From Candidatus Omnitrophota bacterium (GTDB lineage Bacteria > Omnitrophota > Omnitrophia > Omnitrophales > Danuiimicrobiaceae): a stretch of DNA of 5,251 nucleotides. The position numbers and the translations under genes are program-made. Positions within the stretch are counted from its first letter, which is position 1; each line of letters begins with the position of its first letter. Below the pieces are notes generated by a model. The model was given only the letters and a program-made list of their open reading frames with translations, made no database searches and was not told the origin of the DNA. The DNA lies in contig JACQQT010000069.1 of assembly GCA_016206815.1 (NCBI GenBank), forward strand, positions 1 through 5,251, read 5' to 3'. Of the stretch, positions 4,960 through 5,251 are shown piece by piece.

Positions 4960-5251
4960 TTATTTCTTTTTAGCGGCTGCGGCAGCCGGTTTCTTCTTCG
5001 CTTCAACCGCTTTCTTCACTTTTGAGACAGGCATCTTCTTTTCAGGAATCTTCAACTCTTCTAAACCATCTCCGGGAAACCGCCACTTCCGAGGACGGCG
5101 TTTCTTTTTAGCTTCCCGGATCATCAAGTAACCGTTCTGAAACCCAGGCACGGCTCCGCGCACTGCCATCAGATGATTTTCCACATCGATTTTCTCCACA
5201 CGCAGATTTTGAACCGTGGTCCGCTCGTTTCCCATTTGTCCCGGCATCCTC
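4960..5251 (-). CDS. rplC: Large-subunit ribosomal protein L3 (uL3), C-terminal part, truncated by the window edge
   Basis: This is the 3' end of the L3 gene; the N-terminal part lies beyond the right edge, and the reading frame stays open to the last bases (an Arg codon precedes the first Met). L3 is an early 23S rRNA-binding assembly protein that reaches towards the peptidyl transferase centre. The visible part begins with the conserved RMPGQMGNER segment and continues to GAVPG, which matches the end of the L3 core. The Gln in GQMG corresponds to the glutamine methylated by PrmB in E. coli (family knowledge; methylation here is inferred). E. coli L3 ends about 14 residues after GAVPG. This protein runs on for roughly 46 more residues: first a basic stretch with KKKRRPRKWRFPG, then a Lys/Ala/Pro tail ending AAAAAKKK. 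The gene stops with TAA, four bases before the rplD start. Confidence 0.96.
   Translation of the reverse strand, partial: RMPGQMGNERTTVQNLRVEKIDVENHLMAVRGAVPGFQNGYLMIREAKKKRRPRKWRFPGDGLEELKIPEKKMPVSKVKKAVEAKKKPAAAAAKKK

Noticed and set aside
4956..5006. N-terminal extension of L4 from a TTG at 5006
   Set aside because: It would overlap the rplC tail by 47 bases with an Arg/Asn-rich shadow sequence; MLKGNVYQ fits L4.
1..5251. A novel defence, mobile or regulatory system
   Set aside because: Essentially every base is accounted for by twelve conserved ribosomal protein genes in standard order; no room or signal for another system was found.

Overview
This window is a piece of the bacterial S10-spc ribosomal protein gene cluster, read entirely on the minus strand. 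In transcription order (right to left) it holds rplC (L3, 3' part only), rplD (L4), rplW (L23), rplB (L2), rpsS (S19), rplV (L22), rpsC (S3), rplP (L16), rpmC (L29), rpsQ (S17), rplN (L14) and rplX (L24). All twelve were recognised from conserved protein motifs. The gene order is the standard bacterial one, so each identification supports the next.

The genes are packed tightly. Gaps run from 1 to 23 bases, with a 4-base ATGA overlap (rplD/rplW) and an 8-base overlap (rpmC/rpsQ). No stretch is long enough for a terminator, and I saw no internal promoter. The S10 part (rplC to rpsQ) runs into the spc part (rplN, rplX) across only 23 bases, so the window looks like part of one transcription unit. 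It starts upstream of the window (rpsJ would be expected beyond the right edge) and probably continues past the left edge (rplE expected). Good Shine-Dalgarno sequences precede rplX, rplN, rpmC, rplP, rpsC, rpsS and rplB. The genes rplD, rplW, rplV and rpsQ have weak or no visible ones and probably depend on translational coupling. Two genes, rpsS and rpsC, start with GTG.

The products all go to the ribosome. L2, L3, L4, L14, L16, L22, L23, L24 and L29 belong to the large subunit: the peptidyl transferase surroundings, the exit tunnel and its rim, and an intersubunit bridge. S3, S17 and S19 belong to the small subunit: mRNA entry, the body and the head.

The organism is a bacterium with moderate GC content. 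The bacterial-type proteins and operon order rule out archaea. I cannot name the phylum with confidence. The Lys/Ala-rich tails and the L2 C-terminal style suggest an uncultured lineage, perhaps near the PVC/Omnitrophota group, but that is a weak impression. I see no mobile element, CRISPR array, RNA gene or novel system. The most interesting details are protein-level oddities: a His-to-Leu change next to the essential histidine of L2, a Pro-to-Ser change in the L22 hairpin tip, C-terminal extensions on L3, L4, L22 and S3, and an A8 run at the rpmC/rpsQ junction that could in principle fuse the two frames.
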